Assembly: GCA_034769895.1 (NCBI GenBank) | Contig: CM068368.1 | Coordinates: 338,729,076 to 338,793,075 of the forward strand | Length of the DNA: 64,000 nt | Direction: 5' to 3' | From: Magicicada septendecula | Taxonomy: Eukaryota; Arthropoda; Insecta; Hemiptera; Cicadidae | Position numbers and translations under genes: made by a program | Notes under the pieces: generated by a model | What the model saw: only the letters and a program-made list of their open reading frames with translations | What the model was told of the DNA's origin: nothing | Database searches by the model: none | Shown here: one piece after another, positions 32,162-45,361 of the stretch | Layout: each line of letters opens with the position of its first letter | How positions within the stretch are numbered: position 1 is the stretch's first letter

Positions 32162-34207
32162 ATGCACCACCATAGGAAAATAACTTGTATCGAGCGACTG
32201 TACGGAAATCCGTCGCGCAGCCACACTAGTTATTACCACGGCGATCATCACTGCCATTCAACCGGTTCGATGAGATTTGCAGAAGAATACAGTAGAGCGC
32301 CGGTAGCAGAAACCGGTGGTAGTCACGGGCCACAAGGCTGGAACAGTGAAGAAATTGTTCTGAAGGATATCGACTCGGCAGCGAGACAAAAGTATGTGCT
32401 GCTGGCGAGACATTCGCATGAGAAGACAAGAGTTATGCAAGACGACGTGATTGCCGATGGTAGTAACTGTAGTGGTCGATCGTGTCATCATCGTTGCAGA
32501 GGTTCAGATCGAGGTATCGTTTTGCCACCATTGACTGTTGAAACAAAAATCGTTTGTTCCAATTGCAGCAGTAAGCATCACAATATATACAAAAATCGTT
32601 ATGCCGTTAATAGTCTGTCTCACAAGTATGTTCAGACTGACTCTTCCACCGCGACAGTCGGCAAAACTTGTGGCAGTAGCAAAGCATCACTTTCTCTTGT
32701 CAACGAAATTGGTGGCCAAAAAGGAAAAGATGGAAAACATAGTTTCGAGCTGTTCGACGATGATCTTCTTCCGGTAAAGTTATGCATTACACGTACTGCG
32801 GAAACTCAAGTAAATCTAAGAGACCTGAGTGTTTTGCGAAATCAGTTACAACAAACAGACTCTCTTGGAATGGCAACAATAACCACACAAACGACGTGGC
32901 ACATAGAAGAAGGCGTGTCAGTTTCCACAAGCACGACCGATGGAAACATTAACGTGAAGACTGAGAATAAATCCGTGGAAACCGACGTATATTGTGGATG
33001 TAGAAATGAAGCCATACAAACGGCGTTTCCGACTTCAGTGTCCACGGCTGTTCAAACGTCGGTGCGTAAAAACGAAAAGCATGTGTCGGTTTCTACTAGT
33101 ACAGCAGAAGAATGTCTAAAACCGGATGTTCAAGACATGTCCGTAGAGACAGATATTATTTGGGAAGATCTGATTGATACATTAACCAAAAGAGACAAAA
33201 ACGCAGCCGGAACATGTACGCAAACACAGACTGAAGCCAGTGAAACATGTGCGATTAAAGAGAACAAGAGTACAAACATTAGTTACCCTGGAGTGTCTGT
33301 GTCAACTCAGTTTGTAGCAAATGATTTAGCTCTTGTTAACAATCCGAACTATCACGAACTGTCTAGAAAAATGTGGCGTTGCATTCTGCATGAAAGTAAA
33401 GTTTCTATCGAAGAGTCAGAATCACAAAATAGTGAGGGAGTTGTAGGTGTTATCTGTGACCGGAGTAAATGTACGTTTCCGCAGTGCAAGGCTCTAAACT
33501 GTGACAATGACCATCAGAAAGATGATTCAGTCCTCACAAATGATAATAATAGTGATAACAGCGTATTTGTACAGCATCAAGATCTTGAAGCTGTGGATAA
33601 TTATGTCGAATTAATGATGCAGCCTGCTGCTAACAGTAGGTCATTTTCAGAGATCTCAATAGTAGACTCCATCGCTGGTAGAGTTCATAAAGCAGAAAGC
33701 TTACCAAACCTTGAAGATCCACATTCCCAATATTTTGTATGCGATTTTTATAATCCTCATAAAACAGTGACGTTAAAATTGACAAAATTAAGACCTGTCG
33801 CTAAATATTTTAGAAATGGGGATTCGAATTACGCTCGTTTATCTATGACAGAGCGTATTGAGACCCAATGTGTGAATAAAGTAGCGTCAGAGGATACATC
33901 CCCTGGCGAATACCTATCGGAAAATAATAAAGTTGAAAGTACCGATAATGGAGAAATCGAGAGCAGTGAAAGAGGAACTGTAACGGAAGAATTTGATACG
34001 AATCGAGGAAGTACGTTACCATCATTGGTCGCTGTGAAAGAACAAGATTATTTTGGGATGCCTGTCAAAGAAGACCATCAGTCACCGGACGGAACACAAC
34101 AAACATTTCCAAGGGAGCCAGAGTCAACAAACGAAATACAACTAAAACGTCCGTTGAAAAGAAACGGTTTGATTCCGAAATTAAAATCATTGATTAAGAA
34201 AAGATAA
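32162..34207 (+). CDS. 681-aa low-complexity protein with repeated TQT/VQT motifs
   Basis: A single uninterrupted 681-codon frame from ATG to TAA; I do not recognise the family. The N-terminal 150 residues are His/Cys-rich (HHH at 2-4, 'HGDHHCHSTG', 'CSGRSCHHRC', 'CSNCSSKHH') and may bind metal. The centre (155-385) is built from recurring short motifs. These are VQTD (157), ETQV (214), TTQTT (241), VSVSTST (252 and 308), SVETD (271 and 327), AIQT (294), AVQTS (296), TQTQTE (353) and VSVST (378). TQT/VQT cores resemble docking sites for the dynein light chain LC8, which often cluster in disordered hub proteins; that role is inference. The acidic C-terminal third ends in a basic 'KRPLKRNGLIPKLKSLIKKR'. 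There is no signal peptide or membrane span. Higher GC than its surroundings and the long open frame support coding. Confidence 0.75.
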   Translation: MHHHRKITCIERLYGNPSRSHTSYYHGDHHCHSTGSMRFAEEYSRAPVAETGGSHGPQGWNSEEIVLKDIDSAARQKYVLLARHSHEKTRVMQDDVIADGSNCSGRSCHHRCRGSDRGIVLPPLTVETKIVCSNCSSKHHNIYKNRYAVNSLSHKYVQTDSSTATVGKTCGSSKASLSLVNEIGGQKGKDGKHSFELFDDDLLPVKLCITRTAETQVNLRDLSVLRNQLQQTDSLGMATITTQTTWHIEEGVSVSTSTTDGNINVKTENKSVETDVYCGCRNEAIQTAFPTSVSTAVQTSVRKNEKHVSVSTSTAEECLKPDVQDMSVETDIIWEDLIDTLTKRDKNAAGTCTQTQTEASETCAIKENKSTNISYPGVSVSTQFVANDLALVNNPNYHELSRKMWRCILHESKVSIEESESQNSEGVVGVICDRSKCTFPQCKALNCDNDHQKDDSVLTNDNNSDNSVFVQHQDLEAVDNYVELMMQPAANSRSFSEISIVDSIAGRVHKAESLPNLEDPHSQYFVCDFYNPHKTVTLKLTKLRPVAKYFRNGDSNYARLSMTERIETQCVNKVASEDTSPGEYLSENNKVESTDNGEIESSERGTVTEEFDTNRGSTLPSLVAVKEQDYFGMPVKEDHQSPDGTQQTFPREPESTNEIQLKRPLKRNGLIPKLKSLIKKR

Positions 34208-36218
34208 CTTAAAATTAAAATGGAAAAATCATCAGGCGTCAGAAACATGCTACCATTCAACAACAACATTGGAAGATTCATCTTCACTCTTCTGATGAGT
34301 AATATTTCAATTTTAAATAGTTGATTATTTAATTGATTAATAACTTGTTTACTATTTTGGTTACTATATTGATAACTATTTTTTATTTGAATATAAAGTA
34401 TCTACTCGTAATAATAACATTAAAATTGTATACATCTACTAATATAACTAACCTTATTAAAATATAGATAACAGTATACGAAATTTCAGTAAGGTTAATA
34501 TGATATTTTAATTTTCACTGCTAAAACCAAATCCATTTTTATGCTTCAAAATATAATTTATAAATGGTGAATAATTTTAAAGAAAAATATGTCTAAAAAT
34601 GATTCAAAAAGCAGACATATCTGTTAGTTGATTTGAAAATGCCAAACCATTTGAAGTAGGGAGACAAATGGAGCATAAGTACAGTTTTAGTCCTTAAGTA
34701 CCATAAAACATGAAAATTTATACATAAATTCAATTTTATAACTGAAAAATAAAATTTGATGTATCAAATTTGATTTACTAACATTAGTTTTTTGCATTCG
34801 ATAAACGTTTAATTTATTTTGCCTAAAAATGAATATAAAAGTAACATAACATAAACAAATGGGTGTTTTGCTTTAAATACAAGTGTTTAAAACACTTGAA
34901 CAGAAGGAAAAACTATTTAAGGATTTATCCATTCCTAACAACATGGCATAAAAGCGTTAAGTTGTACGTTGTTGAAGACATCAACGTAGTTTGCCTTGAC
35001 ATTCTTAGTCTTCAACATCGTTGATGCAGATTTGATTACAAACTTTGAAACTGATGGACGGGAAAATATCAGAAGTGAAAGTGAGAGATCGAAAGCATTT
35101 CAATGCTTTATTTGTAACAAATTTGCGTAAAATATACTTCGATCTTGTAGATTGTGTCCCTTTATTCATTATTTTAGCTTTCTTTTTCTATAACGAGATG
35201 TCTTTATGCATGTCTGTAAGCAGCTTATAAACTGACTTAGAGACAATATGGACTGCTCTTTGCGGTTGGAAAGCCTTATGTTCTTGTATTTACAATATGC
35301 ATAGTAAAGAAAGTAAAAGTTTGTGTTACAGTATGAGCGGTTTGTTTAGTACCAGTCGGAAGAAGGGGGAAGGTAAAGAGAAGTCAAAATATGAATCGCA
35401 TCTCGACAACTTTACGCGGATTGTTTTCAAACATATGCATAATACATAACGCAACAGTTTATCTTACCTAACAACCTCACGCACAACAACCACGGCCAGT
35501 CGGTCATGTTGTATAAGTATTATTATTATTGTTATTATTATTATTAATGTTATGTCGTGGCTGTTGAGCACATCGTGTACAGAATCCTTAGTACAATCAA
35601 CTCTCGGGTCAGAGGAATCTGCTATGAGCCTGCAAACAGCTTGTATAGTGTTGGTGGCATACATAAACATATGAATACGTCAGCAGATGGAATTACCATC
35701 CAGTTATGGTGTTAGTTCGTTGTATTAAGTTTGCTACACATATTGAAATACTTATTTTTTGGGTTTAATGTTTATACAACGATACGCATGCGATAAACAC
35801 TAACACAAGCATTAGTAGGAAATATGCACGGGAGATGAAAAAGTCTGAGTGTCGGGTCGGTTAATTTGTTATTTTTGTTAAAATTTCATGTCCGACCTTT
35901 AAACAACTGATTAGTAGGAAGTGATTCCTCAATAAAATATATAACTTCCTGACTAGTTACCTAGCTCATACAGTCAGATCTGACTGATTAATTCTGCTAC
36001 TGTAATACTGTTACGACTACAGACTGATCGCTTTGATTTTATTACAGACCTTGCCAGATGAGAGAATGCCATTAAATTTTTTATTTATTTTTATCTGCCA
36101 TTTGTAGCATCTCTTTTGACAGAAACCAAAATTAGCTAAAGATTATTTTAAAGCTGTGTGAATATTTTTTTGACGCGGTTGTTGTGCGCGCTTATTGTTC
36201 TTCTTCTTCTGATAGTTC
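34208..36218. other. intergenic, no gene seen
   Basis: AT-rich. A short inverted repeat (GTTGTTGAAGAC... and GTCTTCAACATCG...) lies at about 34969-35030, and a (TTA)n run at about 35518-35545. Confidence 0.45.
34748..34753 (+). terminator. possible polyadenylation signal of the 681-aa gene
   Basis: AATAAA lies about 540 bases after the stop. Earlier variants (AATATA at about 34389) could also serve. Confidence 0.2.
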
Positions 36219-36479
36219 CTATCCGTTTCGGATGTTGGATATCATACAGACTATTTTAACTTTCTGCACTGCTGCACGGAATAAGTCAGTTGCATTCATG
36301 CCAAACCAGGTCCTTAAATTTCTCAGCCATGATATTCTCGGTCGCCCAAGTCGTCTCTTTCCAAGTACTTTTCCCTGTAGTATGGACTGCAATAAGTAAA
36401 ATTTCTGTTCATTTCTCATGAGATGTCCCAGATACTGAAGCTTTCTTATCTTCACTGTGTTATTAACTTTCCTGTGCAC
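36219..36479 (-). pseudogene. LINE (non-LTR retrotransposon) ORF2 C-terminal fragment
   Basis: An 86-codon minus-strand frame contains 'KLQYLGHLMRNEQKF', 'RRLGRPRISWLRNLRTWFG' and 'DLFRAAVQKVKI', the region after the reverse transcriptase in a common insect LINE group. The frame stops at the usual terminal place, followed on the minus strand by a GAAGAAGAAG tail. It is severely 5'-truncated, with no reverse transcriptase catalytic motif present. Confidence 0.75.
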
Positions 36480-37861
36480 CTATTGTACAGTAGGTATATG
36501 AGGCAATAATCAACAGTACCGAACGGCAGAATTGAAATGTGTTAATAAGAGGATGAACGATACAACTCGGTCGTTTGCTATCGCAGTGCGATGTAGGTTG
36601 TAATCTGTATAATGATGTTAATAATTTTGAAATTGTTTACTATTTAAAATAATATCGTTCAGATTAATATCTTGCTGCAAGTGTGACCTTGAATAAAAAC
36701 GACATTCTAATTAAAAGTTAAAAAATTGTCCTCTGAAAATGGTTCTAGTCACAGGATAAGAGTTTTTTGTTGTTGTAATTACAGTGTATCTGAAAACCGT
36801 AAACTGTCCAAAACATGAGTTAGCGCGTCAAATTAATGCGTTGAAGGATTTCCATACCATTCAGAGATACCTTCAGGGCATTTCAAAAAGCAACAACTCA
36901 ATAATAATATATATTATTTTATGATGACATTTCTATTACAACCTCCTCATTTTGTAGAAATGTTAAATGATATAATACAGCAGATGCGCTTAATAAATCT
37001 GTGAACGATTTATATTATGAGAATAGTTAAGAGAATTTGAAAATTTACGAATATCTAGATGGCATTCATGACTAAAGAATAATTTGATGACTATAAGCAA
37101 ATTCTTTTAGATAAGGAGCTCAATTATATCAAAAGTGTAAGTGTTGTATGGAAACTTTGGCAAAGAAAGCAAAGAAAGTTTGGTAAAAGAAAGTTTTACT
37201 AACTTTCAAAGTCGATAAAATATTTCTTATGGAAGACGGAAATATGTTCTTTCATATATAAGAAATATCTTCTCTAGCAATGTGGACATTATTAAATAAA
37301 CAGCTTTGACCGTGTTAACATGCGATATATAATTACATACAAGTAATTATATCTCTATCTATACTTGTTTAGTGAAATATAATGGATTTCATTGCTTTGT
37401 AATCTTTAACAAATTAACTTCGATAAAGTCGATAAATTACTCAAAAGTTATAGAAATAAAACGTTAAAAGTAGAGGGTCTATCCAATAGACAATTTAGTA
37501 ATAACAAGTCTGTGAAATTCGGATTAAATAAACCGTAAAAATAAAATACGAAAACATACACACATGACGTAGTTGTTAAGATCTCTCACTATTAAAATGG
37601 CGTTAATAAAAAATTCGACTTGAATATGTCATAAAAGATTACAGTGCGTTGTATAGGCTATTACATACGATGAACGATATATTATGGTTTATTCACTGTG
37701 TTGTTTTAGAGGAGGGCTGACTTTTAAACAGATTAAGAAAGGTTTATTAATTTCTATAAAAAGTAAATTTAAGACATTGATTTTACATCGTTGATAAAAA
37801 CGAATAGCTACATATTTTAGTTACCCATACTACATAAGATGTTGAATTAACACCATAAGAA
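36480..37861. other. intergenic, no gene seen
   Basis: AT-rich with short imperfect repeats (AAAGAAAG near 37160) but no supported gene. Confidence 0.45.
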
Positions 37862-37932
37862 ACTCCCGTGGAACTCGAACAAGAATCCTGTCGTCCCGAA
37901 TGCGAGAATGTTAACTGCTAGACCACCGCTGA
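37862..37932 (-). repeat. tRNA-like / SINE-head relic
   Basis: On the minus strand, box A TGGTCTAGCAG (37915-37925) and box B GTTCGAGTTCC (37870-37880) are spaced as in a tRNA gene. The sequence starts GCGGTGGTC. The acceptor stem does not close well, so a functional tRNA is unlikely. A SINE head or tRNA pseudogene is more probable. Confidence 0.55.
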
Positions 37933-40100
37933 AGTTTTGTTTTTACGATATATCCACTGTTGCTTTGGCTGCCAGTCCTGTGCTACTAGTGAAGTAGTGT
38001 TTCAGCCGTGTAATCGCTGTTTTAATTACGTATGTTGTCTTGTCTTACGTTGGGAAGTGAGTATGCTAATGTGTCAAACTGCAATGCAGTCTAAACAGTG
38101 TACGGTATATCATTAGGGATACTGTTGTCTGTCACTACTAGCTGCCTCTGCATAGTGTGGTGTGACAGTTCACTGGATGGAATATTTCAAGTTTGGATAG
38201 GCTCCAGACTCTTATTGTTTTGTTTTAAAAGATGAGATCATACAGGACGTAACTGTAATCATATTTATTGGAAATTGTTTCAGTATGAAAAGATTCCACT
38301 ATACGCGTATGCTGTATATTGTAACATATTAATATTTACACTAATTTATAAAAAGCAAACAAATTAGATTCATTACATTCATTTGTTCCATTAAAGCGCT
38401 ATTGTGCATACAAAGTGGACGATGGACGTTACACCGCTAGTGACGTATTGATACTAACGACCGCTTTATTATGTTAAATATGACAAGGAATAAATTAATT
38501 AATTAAATGTAAAAAAATACATATTTAAATTTAAGATAAAATAAAATGTAATGAAACGATGATACAACATACATACGATTATATGAAATACAAATATATA
38601 GAGCCCTATGACATTTTCTGTTACGACTTTGTTAAGAAAATATTTAATCTCATAATTCATTGAGATTTTATTAAATGTTTAACTTGAAACAGTGGAAATG
38701 GGCAATGATGTAATAGTACACATAAGATCTCAACAACCGGACAAAACTGAGATCAGATAATCAGAATCTATGTGGTTTTGTTGTATCTAGTTTTGGTGAC
38801 TATTTTATTTAATATCATAAGAAATAACGGTACTTTCCCAAACAACCGTACCTGCACTAATTTTCGATATTTCGATTGGCAGTAATCACCTCTGGTATGT
38901 AGCGAGTATCGCTTATACGTTTAGTAAAATAACACAAAGCGTTTTAATTAATTGTTTTATGCAATTAAATAGTTTGTTTTCAATCGTTATCGCTTTTTGT
39001 TGTCATGTGACTACTATGCGAAATGTTTCTATCAATGTTTTTAAGTTAAACCTGCTTTACTGTCAGCAAAACATGGTGGCAGGTTAACGAGAAAACTGAA
39101 GTAACACAAAACTAATACATTTAATAAGAAGACTTATTTTTATTTTACAATAAAAAAACTTCTAAGTAAGGGGGGGAAGGAGTGGACTAATTCTAAAAGA
39201 TTGTACAGTTTTTTTGTGTAGAAGACTGCTTTTTTGTGTACCAATTGTAAAAGATTGTGTAAAAGAACTCACTGTTTGCTTTGACCATTAAAAATTACAA
39301 CAATTTTTCACTGTAACCTATTTATTGTATTTCGTTTATTTTCCGATCCCATATTACATTTGTGATGGTTTTTGTTTACCTCGTATATATGTTTTAATAC
39401 ACTACGTAAAGCTTTATTTTGTTTTTTCACATGTGTAAAATACGAATGTTTTCGTGAGCAAGGTTAGGTATGGTAGTTTAGGTTTTAATACAATTTCAGT
39501 TATTAATTTTTTAATACCTTTTTTTGTCTTTCTTAATGTCACTGAAGTATAAGCATTCTATTTAACTGGTAAACGCTTAGTTTTTAATTTGTTAAAACCA
39601 TTATGTTCAATGTACTTTCAACTGGTACTTTATTACAATAATCGTATTTCGTTAGTAAATGTTTTGATTTCTAATAACATAACTATTGTTCTTTTAAGAA
39701 TAAACTGACTACCAAAATAATCTTTCCTTATGTTATGCATTAAACATTTATTATTTTCGCATGAAATTAAACAATGTAATCGTTTATAATCGATAATTTT
39801 TCATTTTCACAGCTTGACTATCGATACTATTGCGTACTAAAACCTGGTATCGTGGTACCAGCGTATCGTGTTTCTGGTACCTGGCAAAATCCAGTTTCGT
39901 TTAAATCGCCTTCAACTCCAAATATCTCTTGTTCCAGTTTTGAGGAATGTGTAAGACATCTGTGCAGTATAAACATTTGACAGAAAAGAGGAACTAATTT
40001 TTAGTTTCACAGAGGAAAGTGGACAAACATTGGACCTGTTCTGCGAGAACTCAAATATGAAGTTCTATAATTGATACTGCTGGGTAAACTCAAATGCAGA
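37933..40100. other. intergenic, no gene seen
   Basis: AT-rich, with a GGGGGGAAGG tract near 39171. No coding or repeat boundaries recognised. Confidence 0.45.
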
Positions 40101-40238
40101 AGGTCTTCAAAAGAAAGAAGAATTCCGTAGAAGAGAAAACCGCGATAACATTGCACATTGACAGACTTGTTTAGGGCGGCTGTGTGGAATGTCTGGGTAG
40201 CCGCCATGATTTCCATCTTTACATCCACCATTCAGTAA
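40100..40238 (+). pseudogene. LINE ORF2 C-terminal relic
   Basis: One frame reads 'LTDLFRAAVWNVWVAAMISI' before a stop, the same terminal motif as the LINE fragment at 36219-36479 but on the plus strand. Upstream codons resembling the preceding 'RRR.SW' block are broken by stops. Very decayed. Confidence 0.5.
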
Positions 40239-43200
40239 CAAATTCGTAAATAAAAACATAAAAACAAGGGGAAGACAGACATGAGAGAGAAGAACAGGGA
40301 AATACAAAATGAGAAAAAACCGGGGAATAGGTAGTAGAGAAGTGAGACAATAGTCTGGGACACCCACACCAGGAGGTCCAACTCAAGTAGAAGAAAGGTT
40401 AGGGCAACATAAGAGACCACATTATGTATCAAGAAAACAGATAGCAGTGGTATATGTAAACACATTGATAACACATTGACGTAGATAAGCAGCAAGCAAA
40501 AGTAAATAATGGTAAGCAAAGAAAAATTGACTTACTACACGCCTACGTTACAACTTAAGAAAGACGTATTTATTTACTATTTGGCAAAGTTTCTAGAAAT
40601 AAATTTTCAGTCTAATCTGCAGAATCGTTGATTGCTGTATCAGAAGAATAACAAACTGCACAAAACAATTTTCAACTCCCACAACACAATTAAACGAAAA
40701 TCAGTATTTCTTCTGTGAAGGTTAATAAAGCGTTTATTTGTGTTTAAAACGGTAAGCAGGTAAACGTACTGCGGTGACTTGTGTTATGTTGGCGATACGC
40801 GACTCGGAAGGTCAACTCTTGTAAAGTTGAGGAATGGAAGAGATACAGTGGAGATTACAGAGCAGCCGGACTCAGCTGCCTTGTTTTGCGGTTCTTTTGG
40901 AGTTTGTGTTTTGTTTTGATGTTGTTCCAGAAAACGTGTTTTCCACACGCGTTCATGCATTAAATCTACCGGCCTTTTTTTACTAATAAAAGTTTATGAT
41001 GTAGTTTCTGATAAAATTACATGACTGCGTCAACCGCATTTGTTTGTGTCGAATCTATTGTTCTCCGCAGAACAGTGAAATTATAGTACATATTGTTTAT
41101 TGTTTACCTGGACATTTATTTAACCTCCAAATGCATCGATCTAAAAAAGTAGTTTCCTTATAGTTTTCACAGTTTCAGTTTAATTTTAGCAGAGAAACGA
41201 TTCAAATTATTGTTTATTGTTCTGGAACTCCTTATTCCTGATACAGGGTCGTCAATTGCCACCTCAACATAGAAGGGAAAAGAAAGCCAATCACATTTAA
41301 TAGAAATAAAAATCATTTAAGAAGTCGTTTGGGAGTCATAGAAGCATAGTCGCTCTGCAAAAGTCCAGGCAGTGAAGCAATTATACTACAAATAAAGTTC
41401 ATATATATCCACCAGCGCTTGGAGTACGAAGTAAATGAAGAAGTGTATACTTCACGGTTCGAGAGACTAGCGAAATAAGTTTATATAAGCAAGCTGTGAG
41501 TCGCTCAACAACATCATGGTAATGACAGCACTTTTTAATTTTTGAAATTGAATGGTAACGAACAGCACAAATTATTTAATTATTTAACTTTAAATAGTTT
41601 TCACAAGTGTTCCAATTTCCAGATTTGTTACAGTACAGTACTACTAGCTACACAAAACTGCGTATACGACACATACACCGATCATTAAATAAACGTGAGC
41701 ACCAACTGGTGAATGCATTTGTATGCACTCAGCAGTGTTTTATGCTGACAAACTGTTCTATGTGACAAGCCATAACTACACAGATACTTATTTCAATAAG
41801 GTCACCTTCATTATTCTATAAATTATAATCGTTATTTGGAGCGTAATGAAAGATAGGCATACCAGAATGTTAGGGCGATACACTTAATTATTTCAATTAT
41901 TGACTTACATGCACAGGTCTCACAGACACGATTTTAACAGTTTGTTATAGGGTAGCGAAGATATGACAGAAAATCAAAAACGATTGTTCATGTTAACTGT
42001 AAACAAAAAATTAATAACTAGGACAATCCTTATTCGAGAAATTATGGCTGGCTATTGTAAACATCCAAGATGGTGCTGTTGGTTGCAAGCGAGCACTGCT
42101 GGGGAAATAGATGAATTCCTCGGATGTGAATCAAGTTCGGAGAATCACTGCAACGAGCTAAATGGAAATAGTTGAAAGTAAAGGCAGCCTATGTAGGGGC
42201 AGAAGACCTTGAATACTACAGCAACAAAATATCCCTAGTCAGGAAAGTTGAAGTTTGAGGAATGGGCTGAATACATTCTGTAAAAAGCTGTTATAAACTT
42301 CACAAGGTGAGCTAAACGTTCTTAATTGGCACAGCGAATGCACAGCTAAATAATTTTTGTTTTTAACGAGATCCTGTTAAAATATAAGGGAAAAAACTAA
42401 GCATAATTGATATCGATAAAAATCCTTTCTGAAGTATGTTAAAGGAAACTGTCTCTGTCTAGGAAACTGTACAGAAATGAAAGCATTCAGAACTTCAAGT
42501 TTGGGAGGTTTCTGTGGTTAAATCAATGAATACAGGAAAATAGAAATCTCATCTAGATTGTATCACACTGCCAAAAAAAAATTATGCAATATGTCCCAAT
42601 GTAGTTTACGCACTTAGCTTTATGTTAAATGTATTTTTGAATATCGTCTTTTGTGGATATTCCATAAAATCACATAATTCTTGCGTGATGATTCATAAAT
42701 TAATTTTTTGTCGTACACTCGTATACAAAACCAATTCAATACACACATATACACAAAGTATATGAATCTTTATGTTTCTGTTGACATGAAGCATGTGGTG
42801 TGTGGGCAGACGGAGCATTGACCCGGCCAGGGATGGACGGATTCCAAAAACGTAATTCTCTGCAGCCGGTTATTGTTGAATTATTTAAAAGCGCTCCTTA
42901 TCCAATAGTATCTGTGTACGAGCTAAAGTTGTATACGTTGATAAACTTGGCGAATGAGCGCCGATCGATGAACAATAGATATTTTTGGTATTGGCAGCAA
43001 GGAACTAAACGGAACTAACTCCTCAGCGTAAAAAAGCAAGTGTACAATATAATACAACATTGTAGTAGCGGTATTATCTCAGTTTGGTATTGTCTGGGGC
43101 ATCGAAAAACTCCAATGCATCACGACAATGTTTGTCAAGAAGGTAGGTCAGGATCTGCGCCGATTGCCAAGTTTTAAAGGTTACCGTGTTTCTTTGTTTT

Positions 43201-44194
43201 CTGCGAAAAAGCAATTCCCTTATTTTGTATGTAAGCGAAATAGCATTGACTGAATAATAAGTACAGAACGCCTGAGTGGTATTGAACGCGTTTTGGCAAT
43301 ACACATTGTTATTTAATTCCTACGTATTGTGTGAGATATTAGAGAGAGATTAATGTCACGTTGATCTTTTAAAAAGACGTCGTGGGTTTATGCTACGGTT
43401 AATGATCATTAATATTTAGTTATAACCATTGTACTTATAGAACACCATTTCCTCTCTAGCAGCTGCCCTGTTGTTTCAAAAGACACCTTTATTTACACAC
43501 TGGCGGACACATGTCTTCAAAGTGATGAAGGCCTACTCAATATTGTGTTCGTTATGTTCTTTACTGCCAGCTGTTGTCCATTACCATTTTGCTTCCTCCT
43601 TCTTCAAAGATTACTTTAGATTATAATTTTGTCTCGTACTGAATCTTTTATATTGTTTCTATTCTACGGCTTGTTTTGAAATTCGTGCTGAAAGCAACGT
43701 TTGATACGATCTTTTAATCTACTTCAAAACGTAATTTTGTTATTTCATTCCAGTATCTTGAAACCGTCTTAATAGTGTCATTTCTCACATCTCAACTTCC
43801 CTTGCTTTTCAATAACCAAGGGAAAAATGGAAATACCCATTCGTATTCGTCGTTATAAAATTGTCTTTCTTTTCCTTACTTTTACAGACTCAAAAACTAA
43901 GATTCAATTGAAATATGCTTATTTTTCGTCGATATCCTTTACTTTATTTCTGTGTATATTTCTCACTTTCATAGCTGCAAGTAGTAAATCCTTACAAAGC
44001 TAACGAATACTTGTTTCAATCCTCTATTTTATATGATTGTTTGCTTTCAGGCACATATCTTTTAAAGGCCATTACTTTTGTTTTACTTGTAACTTCGTGT
44101 ACATTTATTCAGTTGCATCTGATAGGCTTACATGTTATATATTTGTAGTTAATACTGGCACTTTTAAATTTCATCAAAAATCGGCCATCTATGT
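40239..44194. other. intergenic, no supported gene
   Basis: AT-rich. Several frames of 60-95 codons exist, but none has a recognisable domain, codon pattern or gene context. Confidence 0.45.
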
Positions 44195-45299
44195 ATATAA
44201 AACTCAAAGTCTGAGGATTTATGGGTACTGAATACAAATCCACACCGTTACATCGACTGCCACCAAATTTTGCACATATAACCTTTGATACAAGGCGAAA
44301 AATACTGTCTAACTTGGAGTTTGATATTTTGCCCCGTTCGCACGATTAAGGCCCTTGTAATTATGCCTTTTTGTTGACGCGTACAAAGACGTCATTCAAC
44401 TCCATGGAGACCAGAATTAATTACCAGTAACAAGTAATTAAACAAAGTAACAAGTACCAAGAAAAAGTAACAAGTAAATAAACAAATAATATTTAGCGGC
44501 TTCGGAACTGTACCTTTATCCGTTCCTGCAGTTTTTAATGTTTTTAATATGCGATTGTATCGATATATTTTGTAATTTTGTATACAGATACGTCTATATA
44601 TTTTGTAATTGTCTTAAAAGATTATAAAATTTATGTTTATACGTATTTTTGACGATGCAATGAATAAGTAATGAAATATATTAAATACTACTAAAGATGT
44701 CAACAACAACATGGAGACCAGAATTAATTACTATAGTAACAAGTAAATAAACAAAACCTATTTAGCTTCATCTGAACTGTACATTTATCCATTCTTGCAG
44801 TATATTTTTGATGTTTTATATAATATGCAATTGTATCGATATACAGTATTACGATGTGGAAAAGAAGTGTACAATTTGTAAAAATTGTCCTATACTTAAT
44901 GCAAAGCGAAAATACGTTTTGTTTTCATTTGTGAGGTTAGGTAACAACGGTTTTTGGTTTTTAGTTTACGGCTGAAATAAATAAAAGCCATGGTTGAGGA
45001 AAACAACGTTTAATGTGTTATACAATGCTTCTAACACAGTAACGCTTAAAATAAAGAATTTAGCGTTTTTGATTTAACAGGTACTTTTAAATATCCAAAG
45101 GCTGTTGCACCAACATAATAATTTAGTACAAGTTAAAATAGTACAAGTGTTGAAAACAGCTTTGGAGAGTATTTGACTAATGAGTACAAAATTGTTATAA
45201 GAGCTGACAGAACGCTATATAGACATAGACAATAAAAATAATTTTAAAATACTTATTTAGAGTCAAATATTCGCCTGCCAAGCCGCGGATAGCAGCTAG
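44195..45299 (-). repeat. CTAG-ended interspersed repeat, copy 2
   Basis: The inverse-orientation relative of 17320-18140. It opens TATATAAAACTCAAAGTCTG and ends CCGCGGATAGCAGCTAG. It is longer because a block with 'ATGGAGACCAGAATTAATTA', followed by 'ACTGTACxTTTATCC', is present twice (about 44403 and 44710). Confidence 0.8.
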
Positions 45300-45361
45300 T
45301 GTTCTATAATTTTGAACACATTTTTATATTTTCTCCATTCCACATCATAAATGTTTACATA

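Noticed and set aside
35518..35545. TTA/TTG triplet run considered as a CRISPR or satellite array
   Set aside because: A simple trinucleotide microsatellite. There are no spaced repeats anywhere in the window that would suggest CRISPR.
42800..43018. 72-codon frame with GTG start
   Set aside because: No ATG, no domain and no context, in an AT-rich intergenic stretch.
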